This document shows positions 5,808-13,318 of a DNA stretch of 13,318 bases, in pieces. Each line of letters starts with the position of its first letter. Position 1 is the stretch's first letter. The notes under the pieces are model-generated. The model was not told the origin of the DNA and did no database searches. It saw only the letters and a program-made list of their open reading frames with translations. The stretch is from Bacillota bacterium (lineage in GTDB: Bacteria; Bacillota; Clostridia; Peptostreptococcales; Anaerovoracaceae): the NCBI GenBank assembly GCA_017543805.1, contig JAFYFK010000197.1, forward strand, positions 1-13,318, read 5' to 3'. The translations under genes were made by a program, and so were the position numbers.

Positions 5808-7990
5808 TCACCCTCAAGGCGCTGCCGCGCCACCAGTTCAGCGAAGGCGCCGCCTTTTGCTATCAGCTCGTCGTAGCTGCCGTCTTCGATTATTTTTCCG
5901 TTGTCCAGGACCAGAATGCGGTCGCAGTGCTTTATCGTAGACAGGCGGTGCGCTACGACTATCCGTGTGCAGCCCATGCGGTCGAGGGCTTCGGACACCT
6001 TCCTCTGCGTCTTATTGTCCAGCGCGCTGGTAGCTTCGTCCATAAACAGGATCTTCGGTTTGGGAGCGACAGCTCGGGCTATCATGAGCCGCTGCTTCTG
6101 GCCGCCTGATATGCCGCCCTGGCCCTCGGAGATCATGGTGTGCATGCCCATGGGCATGGCGCGGATATCGTCCGCAATACCGGCTGTCTCCGCGGCCTCC
6201 CAGGCCTCTTCCTCGCTCATCTGAGGCGCCGTCATCGCGATGTTGGAATATATGTCGCCCTGGAAAAGGCCTCCGGTCTGAAGCACCGTGCCTATATGTT
6301 TTCTGAGCGATGAAACGTCGAGCGTCGTTATGTCTTTTCCGTCGTAGGATATTATGCCCTTTTCCGGAGTCTCAAAGCCCAGCAGCAGGCGGATCAGCGT
6401 GGATTTTCCGCAGCCGGTCTTCCCTGTGACCGCCACGTATTCCCCGGGAGAAATATTAAGAGATATATCATCCAAAAGATACGGAGATTTTTCGCTGTAC
6501 CGGAAGTACACATGCTCGAGCCTTATCCCTCCGGAAAGCTTCGTCACGATCTGCCTGCCCTCGGTGACCTCCGGCTCCGTCAGAAGGAAGGGCTCCGCAA
6601 CATCCAGAGTAGCGCGGACCGACGCGAAGGAATAGGTCATCGAGGCAAGGGACATAAAAGCCCCCATCAGGGCTCCGTAGGCCGCGGTAAAGGCGTAGTA
6701 CGAGGATTGGCTCACTCCGCTCTTTACGGCAAGAAAACACATCACGATACCCGAAACCAGCGAGATCGCGCTGCTTACGGTACTGCTGAGCTTTATGACA
6801 AACGGAGGATCGTACCGCAGAGCCGCGCTGTCCGCGTGGATTTCAAGCCAGCGGGCAAATACGCGTTTTTCAGCGCCGGTCAGCTTTATCTTCTGTATGC
6901 CGGAGATCGTCGCGTAGGTCATACCGCTCTCCCTTGCGACAGCCTCCATCTGCTGCCTTTCCACGCGTATAGCGGTAAATGTGGAGACAGCGGTAAAGGC
7001 TACGGTGACCAATATTGTTATGAATGACGGCAACGCCAGCGACGGAGCATATTCGTAGATCTGCCCTATATAAAGCAGCGAAAACACCGACGTGAGCGCG
7101 GTCGACATCACCATGCCCTGAAGAAGAGAGCACAGAGAATAGACGCTGCTCGCCCTGCTGAGCAGCTCGCCCGGGCTGTAACGGCGGAAAAACTGCGTGG
7201 GAAGCGACAGGATGCGCATAAACATAGACGATTCCACCGCAAGCCTGGTCTTGGTCTCAAGGCGGTTCATGAGAAGCTCGCGCGTACTGCTGATAAGCTG
7301 CGAGGATACCGCTATCGCGACCAGACAGATGACCGCGCCCGCCAGCGCGCTGCGGTTTGAGGATGCCAGCACGGGACCGGTCAGCACCCTTATTATCCTC
7401 GTCGACACTATGCCCAAAGCCGTCATTACGAACGCGATAACGGCGATGCTGGCGATATCCCTCACACTGAGGCAGTCCTTCATGAACAGGAGCAGGTCGG
7501 GAATGCCGATCTTTCGCATGGGAAGAGGATGGTAGAAGCAGAAAGCCTCTTCCTCAAACAGGTCCTCGTTTTTCCGGCTGACCCGCACGCGCTCTCCGCC
7601 GGAAGGATCACGGAACATAAATACGCCGAGCTTTCCGGGCAGCAGCGCGACAGGAGTGCCGCCGTCCTTCATAAATGCCAGCACCGGACCGTAAGCGTCA
7701 CGGTACCATCCGGGGGTAAGCCGGATGCTTCGACGCATAAATCCTCTCTGGCGGAGCGCATATGAAAGCTGCTCGTCCGGGTCCGTAATGTCTTCCGGTA
7801 TGTGAACGCTGTCAAGGTGGTAATACCTCAGGATCTCGTCGATGACGTTCTCCGTTATCTGCCGGTCGTCATGCAGATCCTGCGCAGTTTTACGTCCGAG
7901 GACAGAGCCCGCGGCGCGCACAAAAGCGTCCTCGAGCATCTGCTCGTCTTTCTCACGCCGTTCTTTTATCTGATCGCTGATAATGCCCAT
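5804..7990 (-). CDS. NHLM-type RiPP exporter, ABC half-transporter without peptidase (second subunit)
   Basis: The protein has 728 residues. Residues 1-150 are a soluble domain containing RRSIRLTPGWYRDAYGPVLA and then EEEAFCFYHPLP, as in NHLM bacteriocin-system ABC type 2 proteins. Six membrane helices follow (about 190-470). The ATPase domain has Walker A GKTGCGKS (523-530), signature ISGGQ (627-631), Walker B FMDEA (D651, E652) and the H-loop His (H681). There is no C39 peptidase. It probably pairs with the upstream peptidase-bearing protein as a heterodimer, and both ATPase sites look intact. The family is usually longer (about 900 or more residues, from memory), so this is a short version. 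ATG 7990 was chosen; it starts 13 bases after the upstream stop with no clear ribosome site. A longer reading to 8080 would overlap the upstream gene and is less likely. Confidence 0.86.
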   Translation of the reverse strand: MGIISDQIKERREKDEQMLEDAFVRAAGSVLGRKTAQDLHDDRQITENVIDEILRYYHLDSVHIPEDITDPDEQLSYALRQRGFMRRSIRLTPGWYRDAYGPVLAFMKDGGTPVALLPGKLGVFMFRDPSGGERVRVSRKNEDLFEEEAFCFYHPLPMRKIGIPDLLLFMKDCLSVRDIASIAVIAFVMTALGIVSTRIIRVLTGPVLASSNRSALAGAVICLVAIAVSSQLISSTRELLMNRLETKTRLAVESSMFMRILSLPTQFFRRYSPGELLSRASSVYSLCSLLQGMVMSTALTSVFSLLYIGQIYEYAPSLALPSFITILVTVAFTAVSTFTAIRVERQQMEAVARESGMTYATISGIQKIKLTGAEKRVFARWLEIHADSAALRYDPPFVIKLSSTVSSAISLVSGIVMCFLAVKSGVSQSSYYAFTAAYGALMGAFMSLASMTYSFASVRATLDVAEPFLLTEPEVTEGRQIVTKLSGGIRLEHVYFRYSEKSPYLLDDISLNISPGEYVAVTGKTGCGKSTLIRLLLGFETPEKGIISYDGKDITTLDVSSLRKHIGTVLQTGGLFQGDIYSNIAMTAPQMSEEEAWEAAETAGIADDIRAMPMGMHTMISEGQGGISGGQKQRLMIARAVAPKPKILFMDEATSALDNKTQRKVSEALDRMGCTRIVVAHRLSTIKHCDRILVLDNGKIIEDGSYDELIAKGGAFAELVARQRLEGE

Positions 7991-8003
7991 ATTTCGTAAC
8001 AGT

Positions 8004-10178
8004 CTATTCGTTGGCGATAAGGTCGGCGTATACGCCGCCCTTCTGAATAAGTTCTTTATGCGTTCCGCGTTCTGCCACACTGCCGTTCTCCAGCACTATA
8101 ATCTCGTCGCAGTCTCGTATGGTCGAGAGCCTGTGCGCGATGACAAGGCAGCTTATTCCGCGGTCTCTTATGGCGGACATCACCCTGCTCTCGGTCACGG
8201 CGTCCAGCGCGGAAGTCGCTTCGTCCAGAATGATGATGATAGGATCCTGCGCAAGCACCCGAGCTATCTCAAGGCGCTGCTTCTGACCGCCGGACAGATT
8301 GCTGCCGCCGCTGTGTATCCTCTGCCTGTAGCCCTCCGGGAGCCGGGTTATATCGTCGTGTATCTGAGCGTCCCTCGCAGCCATGATCACTTCGAAATCA
8401 AGTATGCTCTTATCCCACATGCGGATATTGGCCGAAACGCTGTCCTCAAAAAGTATGATATCCTGATCCACCATCGCTACAGAGCCGGTAACGGTCTCCC
8501 TGGGATATGCCGAACGGGGCTTTCCGTCGAAGAGGATCTCGCCCTCCCAGGGCTGATACAGCCCGGTGATGAGCTTTGCGACAGTAGATTTTCCGCAGCC
8601 CGACGCACCGACGAGCGCAACGTAGGAACCGGTCTTCATGTCGAGAGAAAAGTCCTTCAGCACAGGGTCCTCAAGGCGGGAATAACCGAAGGTGACGTTG
8701 CGGAGCGTAAGAGCGCCTCCAAGCTTTCCCGGGGAATCCTCAGCTGAAGCATCCTGCTGCAGCACGCTGTCTTCGGGATATTCGAAGACGTCATCCACCC
8801 GCTCCATTCTGGTGCGAAGCTCCTGCAGCTTCTGTCCCGCGCTGATAAACGAAGACGCGGGGGACATGAAGGACGTAAGGAAGCCCTGAAACATCATGAC
8901 GCCGCCGAGAGTATAGCGGCCCTCGAATATCAGGATGATGCCGAATACCAGAATGGCGTAATTGGCGAGAGTGCTCAGAAGCTGCAGTACCATGCCGTAC
9001 GTAAAATCGACCCGCACGTTCTCCATGTTCTGAGTATTGACTCTGGCCTGATATCCTGCCCATTTTCCGAAATAAGCTTCCTCGGCTCCGCTGGATTTGA
9101 TCGTCTCGATCATGTCGATCCCGGAAGCCTCAATGGCGCCCTTCATGGCCTCGTCGCGCATTTTTCTGCGGGTTATGTTGACGCGTCTTTTTGAAAGAAA
9201 TGCCGAAAGTACCGCGTTAAGCAGCAGCACGGTAATGCCGATCGCCGTAAGGAGCACGGACTGGCGCAGCATCAGTACAAGGTAGACGAGCATCATCCCG
9301 GAATTCAGAAGAAGCGGCGCAAAGGTGGTGATGAGCTCCTGAGCCATGCCGCCGTTCATTCCGACGCGCGACTGAATATCGCCCGCCATGCGCTGCGAGA
9401 AGAAGGTCATGGGCTTGCGCAGCACGTTCCACATCATCGCGGTCGTACCGACCATCTCCATCTTGCCGTTCAGCCGGAGCGTGGTTATCGACTGCACCCA
9501 CATGACGGCGATCTGCACTGCGGCAAGAACGATCATCAAAGCGGTATACGGATAAAGCCATTCGGGATTCCGCCCGGTGAGCAGCCGGTCCATGAAAACT
9601 CTCGATGCAGCCGAATTCACGATGCCGAAGAGATAGAGAAAAGCAGTCGTCAGCATCGAAAACGCGACGGCCGCGCCGGCGCCGCGCATACGCTCCGCAG
9701 CAAATTCGACTACGGAGCTGCGCTTTCCCGAAGGCTTGAAATCCTCGGAGGGTAACGGCAGCAGAACTATCCCCGAATAAGAGCGCTTGAATTCCTCCCA
9801 GGGGAGCTTTACGGTTCCGCGGGCGGGGTCGTTAAGGTAAGCAAAATCTCCGCGGAAGCCGTCGAGCACCACGAAATGATTCATGTTCCAATAGATTATG
9901 CAGGGGAAAGTGCCGTTTTCGCGCAGGGCCTCGGGCTTCTTTCCGAAGGCTTTTACGGAAAAACCGTATTTTTCGGCCGCGCGGTAAATTTTATCCGCCT
10001 TCGACCCGTTCCTGGACACGCCGCAGTCAAAGCGCACCTGTTCCAGAGGTACCCATTTTCCGTAATAGGCCATGACCATGGCAAGAGCGGCGGCTCCGCA
10101 CTCCAAAGCCTCCATCTGCATCACGACGGGGACCTTCGCCACGCCTTTTGTTACAGGCTTTTTGATACGCGACACCAC
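8004..10178 (-). CDS. NHLM-type RiPP exporter with C39 double-glycine peptidase (peptidase-containing ABC transporter)
   Basis: This protein of about 724 residues cuts the leader at Gly-Gly and exports the product. The C39 domain (1-130) has its catalytic Cys27 in QMEALECGAAAL, His101 in NMNHFVVLDG and Asp117 in YLNDPARG, with Gln21 as the oxyanion residue. A six-helix transmembrane domain follows (about 160-440). The ATPase has GASGCGKS (524-531), LSGGQ (628-632), ILDEA (D652, E653) and H682. The reading frame is open back to 10505, but that extension runs inside the preceding gene and its translation is not protein-like. GTG 10178 is preferred because AGGTGA (10189-10184) lies 5 bases upstream; GTG 10175 and GTG 10187 are alternatives, the last giving a 4-base overlap with the upstream stop. 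The precursor leader ends in AGG, which fits the peptidase. Confidence 0.9.
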   Translation of the reverse strand: MVSRIKKPVTKGVAKVPVVMQMEALECGAAALAMVMAYYGKWVPLEQVRFDCGVSRNGSKADKIYRAAEKYGFSVKAFGKKPEALRENGTFPCIIYWNMNHFVVLDGFRGDFAYLNDPARGTVKLPWEEFKRSYSGIVLLPLPSEDFKPSGKRSSVVEFAAERMRGAGAAVAFSMLTTAFLYLFGIVNSAASRVFMDRLLTGRNPEWLYPYTALMIVLAAVQIAVMWVQSITTLRLNGKMEMVGTTAMMWNVLRKPMTFFSQRMAGDIQSRVGMNGGMAQELITTFAPLLLNSGMMLVYLVLMLRQSVLLTAIGITVLLLNAVLSAFLSKRRVNITRRKMRDEAMKGAIEASGIDMIETIKSSGAEEAYFGKWAGYQARVNTQNMENVRVDFTYGMVLQLLSTLANYAILVFGIILIFEGRYTLGGVMMFQGFLTSFMSPASSFISAGQKLQELRTRMERVDDVFEYPEDSVLQQDASAEDSPGKLGGALTLRNVTFGYSRLEDPVLKDFSLDMKTGSYVALVGASGCGKSTVAKLITGLYQPWEGEILFDGKPRSAYPRETVTGSVAMVDQDIILFEDSVSANIRMWDKSILDFEVIMAARDAQIHDDITRLPEGYRQRIHSGGSNLSGGQKQRLEIARVLAQDPIIIILDEATSALDAVTESRVMSAIRDRGISCLVIAHRLSTIRDCDEIIVLENGSVAERGTHKELIQKGGVYADLIANE

Positions 10179-10183
10179 TGCGA

Positions 10184-10600
10184 TCACCTGCTCTCGGTCA
10201 GAAACGATATCGGCTTTAAGCGCTCGGTGATAATGCGCGCTTCGTATTTTCCGTCGGAAAGCGGGACTTTGGCAAGCCCGACGGGTCTTCCCATATCGTC
10301 CTCTTCGACTGCGCTGATGGCATATTCCTGTCCGTCGATCTCCGCGATCATCCCCTCTTCGATGTTCTGCACGCCGTACGGGACGAGACGCGCCGTGCCG
10401 TTTTCCACGTTCGCAAGCGCCTCCGTGCTGCTTTCTATGGTCCCGATGCAGGCCCATACGATAAGAGAGAGCACAAGCAGTATCGCAGCGGTCAGAAGCA
10501 CCCATGTCGCGGGGTTCGTGACGCGCAGATAGTCCGTCAGCTGCTCCGGCGAAGCGATTTTTTTGCGTGATCCGTCTTTTTTATTGTTTGTTTTATCCAT
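10184..10600 (-). CDS. Short NHLM-type secretion accessory protein (HlyD-like, without coiled-coil hairpin)
   Basis: This 138-residue protein has a basic cytoplasmic N-terminus, then LTDYLRVTNPATW, which matches the segment before the membrane helix in NHLM-system HlyD-type secretion proteins. One membrane helix (about 32-54) follows, then a beta-rich outer domain ending in ERLKPISFL, similar to the C-terminal end of that family. Full-length relatives are, from memory, around 400 residues and contain a coiled-coil hairpin and lipoyl segments; those are absent here. ATG 10600 was chosen because AGGTGG (10611-10606) lies 5 bases upstream; a GTG at 10609 lies inside that site. The stop overlaps the possible GTG start of the peptidase/ABC gene. 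In a single-membrane cell a short anchor for the exporter would suffice, but this is inference. Assignment rests on short motifs and gene order. Confidence 0.65.
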   Translation of the reverse strand: MDKTNNKKDGSRKKIASPEQLTDYLRVTNPATWVLLTAAILLVLSLIVWACIGTIESSTEALANVENGTARLVPYGVQNIEEGMIAEIDGQEYAISAVEEDDMGRPVGLAKVPLSDGKYEARIITERLKPISFLTESR

Positions 10601-10605
10601 AATTT

Positions 10606-10611
10606 CCACCT
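10606..10611 (-). promoter_or_regulatory. Shine-Dalgarno site that decides the start of the HlyD-like gene
   Basis: AGGTGG reads 10611-10606 on the minus strand, 5 bases before ATG 10600. It includes part of the alternative GTG start at 10609, which therefore is unlikely to be used. Confidence 0.7.
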
Positions 10612-10619
10612 GACAGATT

Positions 10620-10628
10620 ATTTTATCA
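10620..10628 (-). promoter_or_regulatory. Possible extended -10 promoter of the RiPP export operon
   Basis: TGA-TAAAAT (10628-10620) fits an extended -10 element, with five of six bases of the hexamer correct. No good -35 is seen at 17 bases. It lies between the mod operon terminator and the first RiPP gene, where a promoter is expected. The leader would be short, about 12-15 bases. Confidence 0.38.
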
Positions 10629-10651
10629 TGGCGGAGATTTTCGTTCCATAC

Positions 10652-10691
10652 AAAAACGTCCCTGCGACGGCCATTTGGTCCTGACGCAGGG
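10652..10691 (-). terminator. Intrinsic terminator after modC
   Basis: CCCTGCG (10691-10685) pairs with CGCAGGG (10666-10660), with further imperfect pairing inside. It is followed by ACG and TTTTT (10656-10652). It begins 18 bases after the modC stop and separates the molybdate transporter operon from the RiPP operon. Confidence 0.75.
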
Positions 10692-10709
10692 GGAATAAAT
10701 CAATATAAT

Positions 10710-11750
10710 TTAATAGAGCAGCAGCACGTTTGCGGGCGCTGTGCCGAGCTCAAGCTCTTTGCTTTTTGGCCGGTTCTCCTTTGTAAGACGCCACCAGACG
10801 TCCGGCGTGCCTTCCTTTTGCCCCTCATAGCGGAACGCGATTATGTCCTCAAAAGGCTCCTCCACCAGATTCGTGATATGCACCGGATAACGGTTCTGCG
10901 CGGCCTTTGCGCCGAAATAATGCGCGCGTATGCCCACGGCCTTAAGACCGTCCTTAACGGGCTTTGAGGTCGTGAGGCGTATGCCCCAGTCCGGCACGAA
11001 GACCTCGTATTCACCGGTCTTTTCCGCTGCAGCGATGTTCTTGCAGCCTGTCATGGCAGCGCCTGCGACGCTTCCCGGATCGGCAAAGAGTTGCTTCGTC
11101 GGCATGTGGGACAGAATACTTCCGCTGTCCATAAGCGCCAGCGTATCGCAGAGCTTATAGGCTTCGTCGCGGCTGTGTGTGACCGCGATCGATACTCCTC
11201 CAAAATCCGCGAGCATCCCCTTCATCTCCACGAGAAGCTTTTCGCGAAGCTGGGTATCCAGCGCCGAGAACGGTTCGTCCAGCATTAAAAGCTTCGGACG
11301 GTTTACGAGTATGCGGGCAAGCGCGACTCTCTGCTGCTGCCCTCCCGAAAGCTGCGCAGGATACCTGGCCTCGAGCCCGGAAAGCTGCATGGTCTCCAGA
11401 GTCTCCGCACAGATGCGCTCGCGCCCGGCCTTGTCCTTTTCCCGCACCAGGCCGCACATGATGTTCTGCTTTACGGTCATGTTCGGAAACAGGGCATAGT
11501 TCTGGAACAGATATCCGACATGCCTCTCCTGCGGCTTTAGATTTATCTTTTTTTCGGAATCGTAAAGCGTGACCCCGTCAAGCACTATCCTACCACTGTC
11601 AGGGCGCACTATGCCGGCTATGCACTTGAGCGTCATGCTCTTTCCGCAGCCGGAAGCGCCGAGTATGCCCATAACGCCGTCACGGGCTTCAAACTCTACG
11701 CCGAGCTCGAAATTTTCAAGCTTTTTACGGATGTCCACATAAAGACTCAT
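10710..11750 (-). CDS. modC: Molybdate ABC transporter ATP-binding protein ModC
   Basis: This 346-residue cytoplasmic ATPase powers molybdate uptake with ModB. Walker A is GASGCGKS (31-38), the Q-loop is in LFQNYALFP (81-89), the signature is LSGGQQQR (134-141), Walker B is LLMLDEP (154-160) and the switch His is H192. After residue 230 the chain continues into a TOBE/Mop-like C-terminal domain of about 110 residues, as in ModC and related oxyanion importers, where it may bind the oxyanion and down-regulate transport. The start ATG overlaps the modB stop by 4 bases and has a strong AAAGGAGGT ribosome site (11766-11758). Tungstate or sulfate ATPases are close relatives; the neighbouring modA and modB favour molybdate or tungstate. 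Confidence 0.9.
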   Translation of the reverse strand: MSLYVDIRKKLENFELGVEFEARDGVMGILGASGCGKSMTLKCIAGIVRPDSGRIVLDGVTLYDSEKKINLKPQERHVGYLFQNYALFPNMTVKQNIMCGLVREKDKAGRERICAETLETMQLSGLEARYPAQLSGGQQQRVALARILVNRPKLLMLDEPFSALDTQLREKLLVEMKGMLADFGGVSIAVTHSRDEAYKLCDTLALMDSGSILSHMPTKQLFADPGSVAGAAMTGCKNIAAAEKTGEYEVFVPDWGIRLTTSKPVKDGLKAVGIRAHYFGAKAAQNRYPVHITNLVEEPFEDIIAFRYEGQKEGTPDVWWRLTKENRPKSKELELGTAPANVLLLY

Positions 11751-12415
11751 CTGCGGACCTCCTTTCCGTTCCGCTTTTCGAGCATATTTACGGCAAGCAG
11801 CACCACGGTCGAGATCGCGAGATTGACAAGCACCCAGAACATGGCGCTCTTTTCGTCGTCGATGCGCCAGTACTGGTAGACCGAGGTCGATATCGTTGCG
11901 GTCTTGCCGGGCGTGTATCCGATGAGCATGCTCGTTGCGCCGTACTCTCCGAGCGCCCTCGCAAAGGCCAGCACCGTGCCGGCTATTATCCCCTGCCTGC
12001 AGTACGGCATGCGAATGCGCCAGAAGATATAGCTGTTGGAAAGCCCCAGCGTCTGGCCGGAATAGGCCAGAGTGTCGTCGAAGCTCTCAAACGCGCCGCG
12101 CGCGGTGCGGTACATGAGCGGGAACGCTACGACAGCCGCCGCGATAATGCCGCCGTACCAGGTCATTACAAACTTGATCCCGTAATTGGCCAGGAATATG
12201 CCCAGCGGCCTCTTGACGCCGAAGACGAGCAGCAGAAAATAGCCCACGACTGTGGGCGGAAGCACCATCGGAAGGGTCAGGAAAACGTCCAGAATGCCCT
12301 TTATGACCCGGGGAAGCTTAGCCACGTAATACGCGAAGAATATCCCCGCGAAGAACACTAATATGCTGCTGACCGCCGCTATGCGGAGCGAATTGTATAA
12401 GGGATACCAGTCCAT
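11747..12415 (-). CDS. modB: Molybdate ABC transporter permease ModB
   Basis: This 222-residue inner membrane protein has the usual ModB length and five or six hydrophobic helices. The first is near residues 9-33 and the last near 190-212. The cytoplasmic EAA-type loop that docks with the ATPase is seen as ARALGEYGATSMLIG, followed by GKTATISTSVY. It forms the channel dimer between ModA and ModC. ATG 12415 lies 10 bases after the modA stop. No clear ribosome site precedes it (the gap is AT-rich), so coupling with modA translation is likely. CysT/TupB-type permeases are the nearest alternatives. Confidence 0.9.
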   Translation of the reverse strand: MDWYPLYNSLRIAAVSSILVFFAGIFFAYYVAKLPRVIKGILDVFLTLPMVLPPTVVGYFLLLVFGVKRPLGIFLANYGIKFVMTWYGGIIAAAVVAFPLMYRTARGAFESFDDTLAYSGQTLGLSNSYIFWRIRMPYCRQGIIAGTVLAFARALGEYGATSMLIGYTPGKTATISTSVYQYWRIDDEKSAMFWVLVNLAISTVVLLAVNMLEKRNGKEVRR

Positions 12416-12425
12416 AGTTTAACGT

Positions 12426-13318
12426 TTATTTTACAGGCGCAAAACCAACTTCTTCGAATACTGCCATTGCGTCGGGACCGGTCAGATAGTCTAGGAACGC
12501 CCTGGCGGCTTCCGCCTGCGACGCTGTCTTGAGGACTGCCGCCGGATAGATGACCTGTCCGCACATTTCCTTGGTGGCGTAATCCACGGTCTCGAGTCCG
12601 GCAGAAAACGCGTCTGTGCAGTATACGACGCCGCAGTCAACGCTCGCCTGTTTTACCTGTGTGGTAACTTCCTTGACATTGCTGCCGTAGGTGATTACGC
12701 CCTTGCCTGCAAGCTCTTCTTCGCTGAGCTCGTAGAAGGCGAGGATCTTCTGGGTATACTGGCCTACAGGAACGTCGGCGTTGCCCATGGCAAAGAGTAT
12801 GTCGCCGGCCTTCAGATGCTCAGCCAGATCGTCAAAGCTCTCTATTCCCTTGGGATTGCCGTCAGGAACGCAGAGCGTGACCCTGTTCTCGAGCAGGTTG
12901 ATGCGGGTATCGGTATCGACAAAGTCGAGTCCGTCGGTGTTGACCTCGGCACTGGCGTTGATGTCGAGCTGGTTCATCTGCTTCTGCCCGGCGGAGATAA
13001 AGAGGTCGCATTCGGCGCCTTCCTGGATCTGGGTCTTCAGGGTTCCGGAGGAGGCGAAGTTGTATGTCAGGTTGACGTTGGGCGCCACGGACTTGTACAG
13101 ATCCGCGATCTTCGTGAGTGTCTCCGTCATGGAAGCGGCCGCAAACACGATCACCTCTACGGGTTCAGCTGCAGGCTCTTCCTGTGCAGGTTCCTCAGTC
13201 TTTGCGGGCTCCTGCGCAGGCGCCGGAGCGGGTTCGCTCGTCTGCTTACCGCCGCAGGCCGCAAGGCCTAACACAAGAACAGCAGCAAGCAGGACTGCAA
13301 GCAGTTTTCTTACATTGC
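12426..13318 (-). CDS. modA: Molybdate-binding lipoprotein ModA (5' end outside the window)
   Basis: This is the substrate-binding protein of the importer. In-frame codons run past an internal GTG at 13274 to the window edge and encode NVRKLLAVLLAAVLVLGLAAC, a basic and hydrophobic signal sequence ending in the lipobox LAAC. The true start therefore lies at least two codons beyond 13318. After the lipid-bearing Cys comes a Pro/Glu/Ala-rich linker of about 35 residues, then the ModA domain: VIVFAAASMTETL (oxyanion-binding Ser), FASSGTLKTQI (second Ser site) and ECDLFISAG, with GQYTQKI near the hinge. These are standard ModA motifs; TupA/WtpA tungstate binders differ in sequence, though tungstate binding by this protein cannot be excluded. 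It is tethered outside the membrane and passes its oxyanion to ModB. Confidence 0.9.
   Translation of the reverse strand, partial: NVRKLLAVLLAAVLVLGLAACGGKQTSEPAPAPAQEPAKTEEPAQEEPAAEPVEVIVFAAASMTETLTKIADLYKSVAPNVNLTYNFASSGTLKTQIQEGAECDLFISAGQKQMNQLDINASAEVNTDGLDFVDTDTRINLLENRVTLCVPDGNPKGIESFDDLAEHLKAGDILFAMGNADVPVGQYTQKILAFYELSEEELAGKGVITYGSNVKEVTTQVKQASVDCGVVYCTDAFSAGLETVDYATKEMCGQVIYPAAVLKTASQAEAARAFLDYLTGPDAMAVFEEVGFAPVK

Noticed and set aside
7991..8080. Longer start of the second ABC exporter at 8080
   Set aside because: It would overlap the end of the peptidase/ABC gene by 77 bases and adds residues unlike the family; ATG 7990 gives a natural N-terminus.
10179..10505. N-terminal extension of the C39 exporter back to 10505
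   Set aside because: It overlaps the HlyD-like gene in another frame, encodes an Arg/His-rich sequence of no known domain, and a ribosome site supports a start near 10178.
1..13318. CRISPR array, tRNA, rRNA, riboswitch (including a Moco-type leader) or insertion sequence
   Set aside because: None was seen. No regularly spaced repeats, no tRNA cloverleaf and no transposase were recognised; the gaps between genes are all about 130 bases or less and hold only promoters and terminators.

Overview
All eleven genes in this window lie on the minus strand, so it reads right to left. No + strand gene, RNA gene, CRISPR array, insertion sequence or att site was found. GC content is moderate, genes are tightly packed with 4-bp ATGA/GTGA overlaps, and ModA carries a lipobox. 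Together with the Nif11-like RiPP leader and NHLM-type exporters this suggests an anaerobic, gut- or sediment-type member of the Bacillota (Clostridia). That placement is an inference from style only.

Block 1 (13318-10710) is modABC, a molybdate (possibly tungstate) ABC importer. modA runs off the right edge. A stem-loop with a T-run follows modC.

Block 2 (10600-3928) is a RiPP (post-translationally modified peptide) cluster. In transcription order it holds a very short HlyD-like membrane protein, an ABC exporter with a C39 double-glycine peptidase, a second ABC exporter half lacking the peptidase, a radical SAM/SPASM maturase, and a 127-residue precursor peptide. The precursor has a Nif11-like leader ending in Gly-Gly and a 76-residue core rich in Trp, Tyr and Cys. 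It sits behind its own near-consensus promoter and is followed by a strong terminator. The maturase presumably modifies the core, C39 cuts after Gly-Gly, and the NHLM pair exports the product.

Block 3 (3799-99) is a four-gene overlapping operon: a MobA/MocA-like nucleotidyltransferase fused to a ModE-type winged helix, a histidine phosphatase fused to an HD domain, a class I SAM methyltransferase, and a TylF-like methyltransferase. It has an extended -10 promoter whose -35 region is covered by a perfect short palindrome, and it ends in a strong terminator at the left edge. The fold set (nucleotidyl transfer, phosphate removal, two methylations, ModE-like DNA binding) suggests handling or tailoring of a molybdenum cofactor or related nucleotide, but no substrate can be named from sequence.

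The most interesting feature is the arrangement: a RiPP export and modification system inserted between molybdate uptake genes and a ModE-fused nucleotidyltransferase operon, with an unusually large metal-ligand-rich core peptide.
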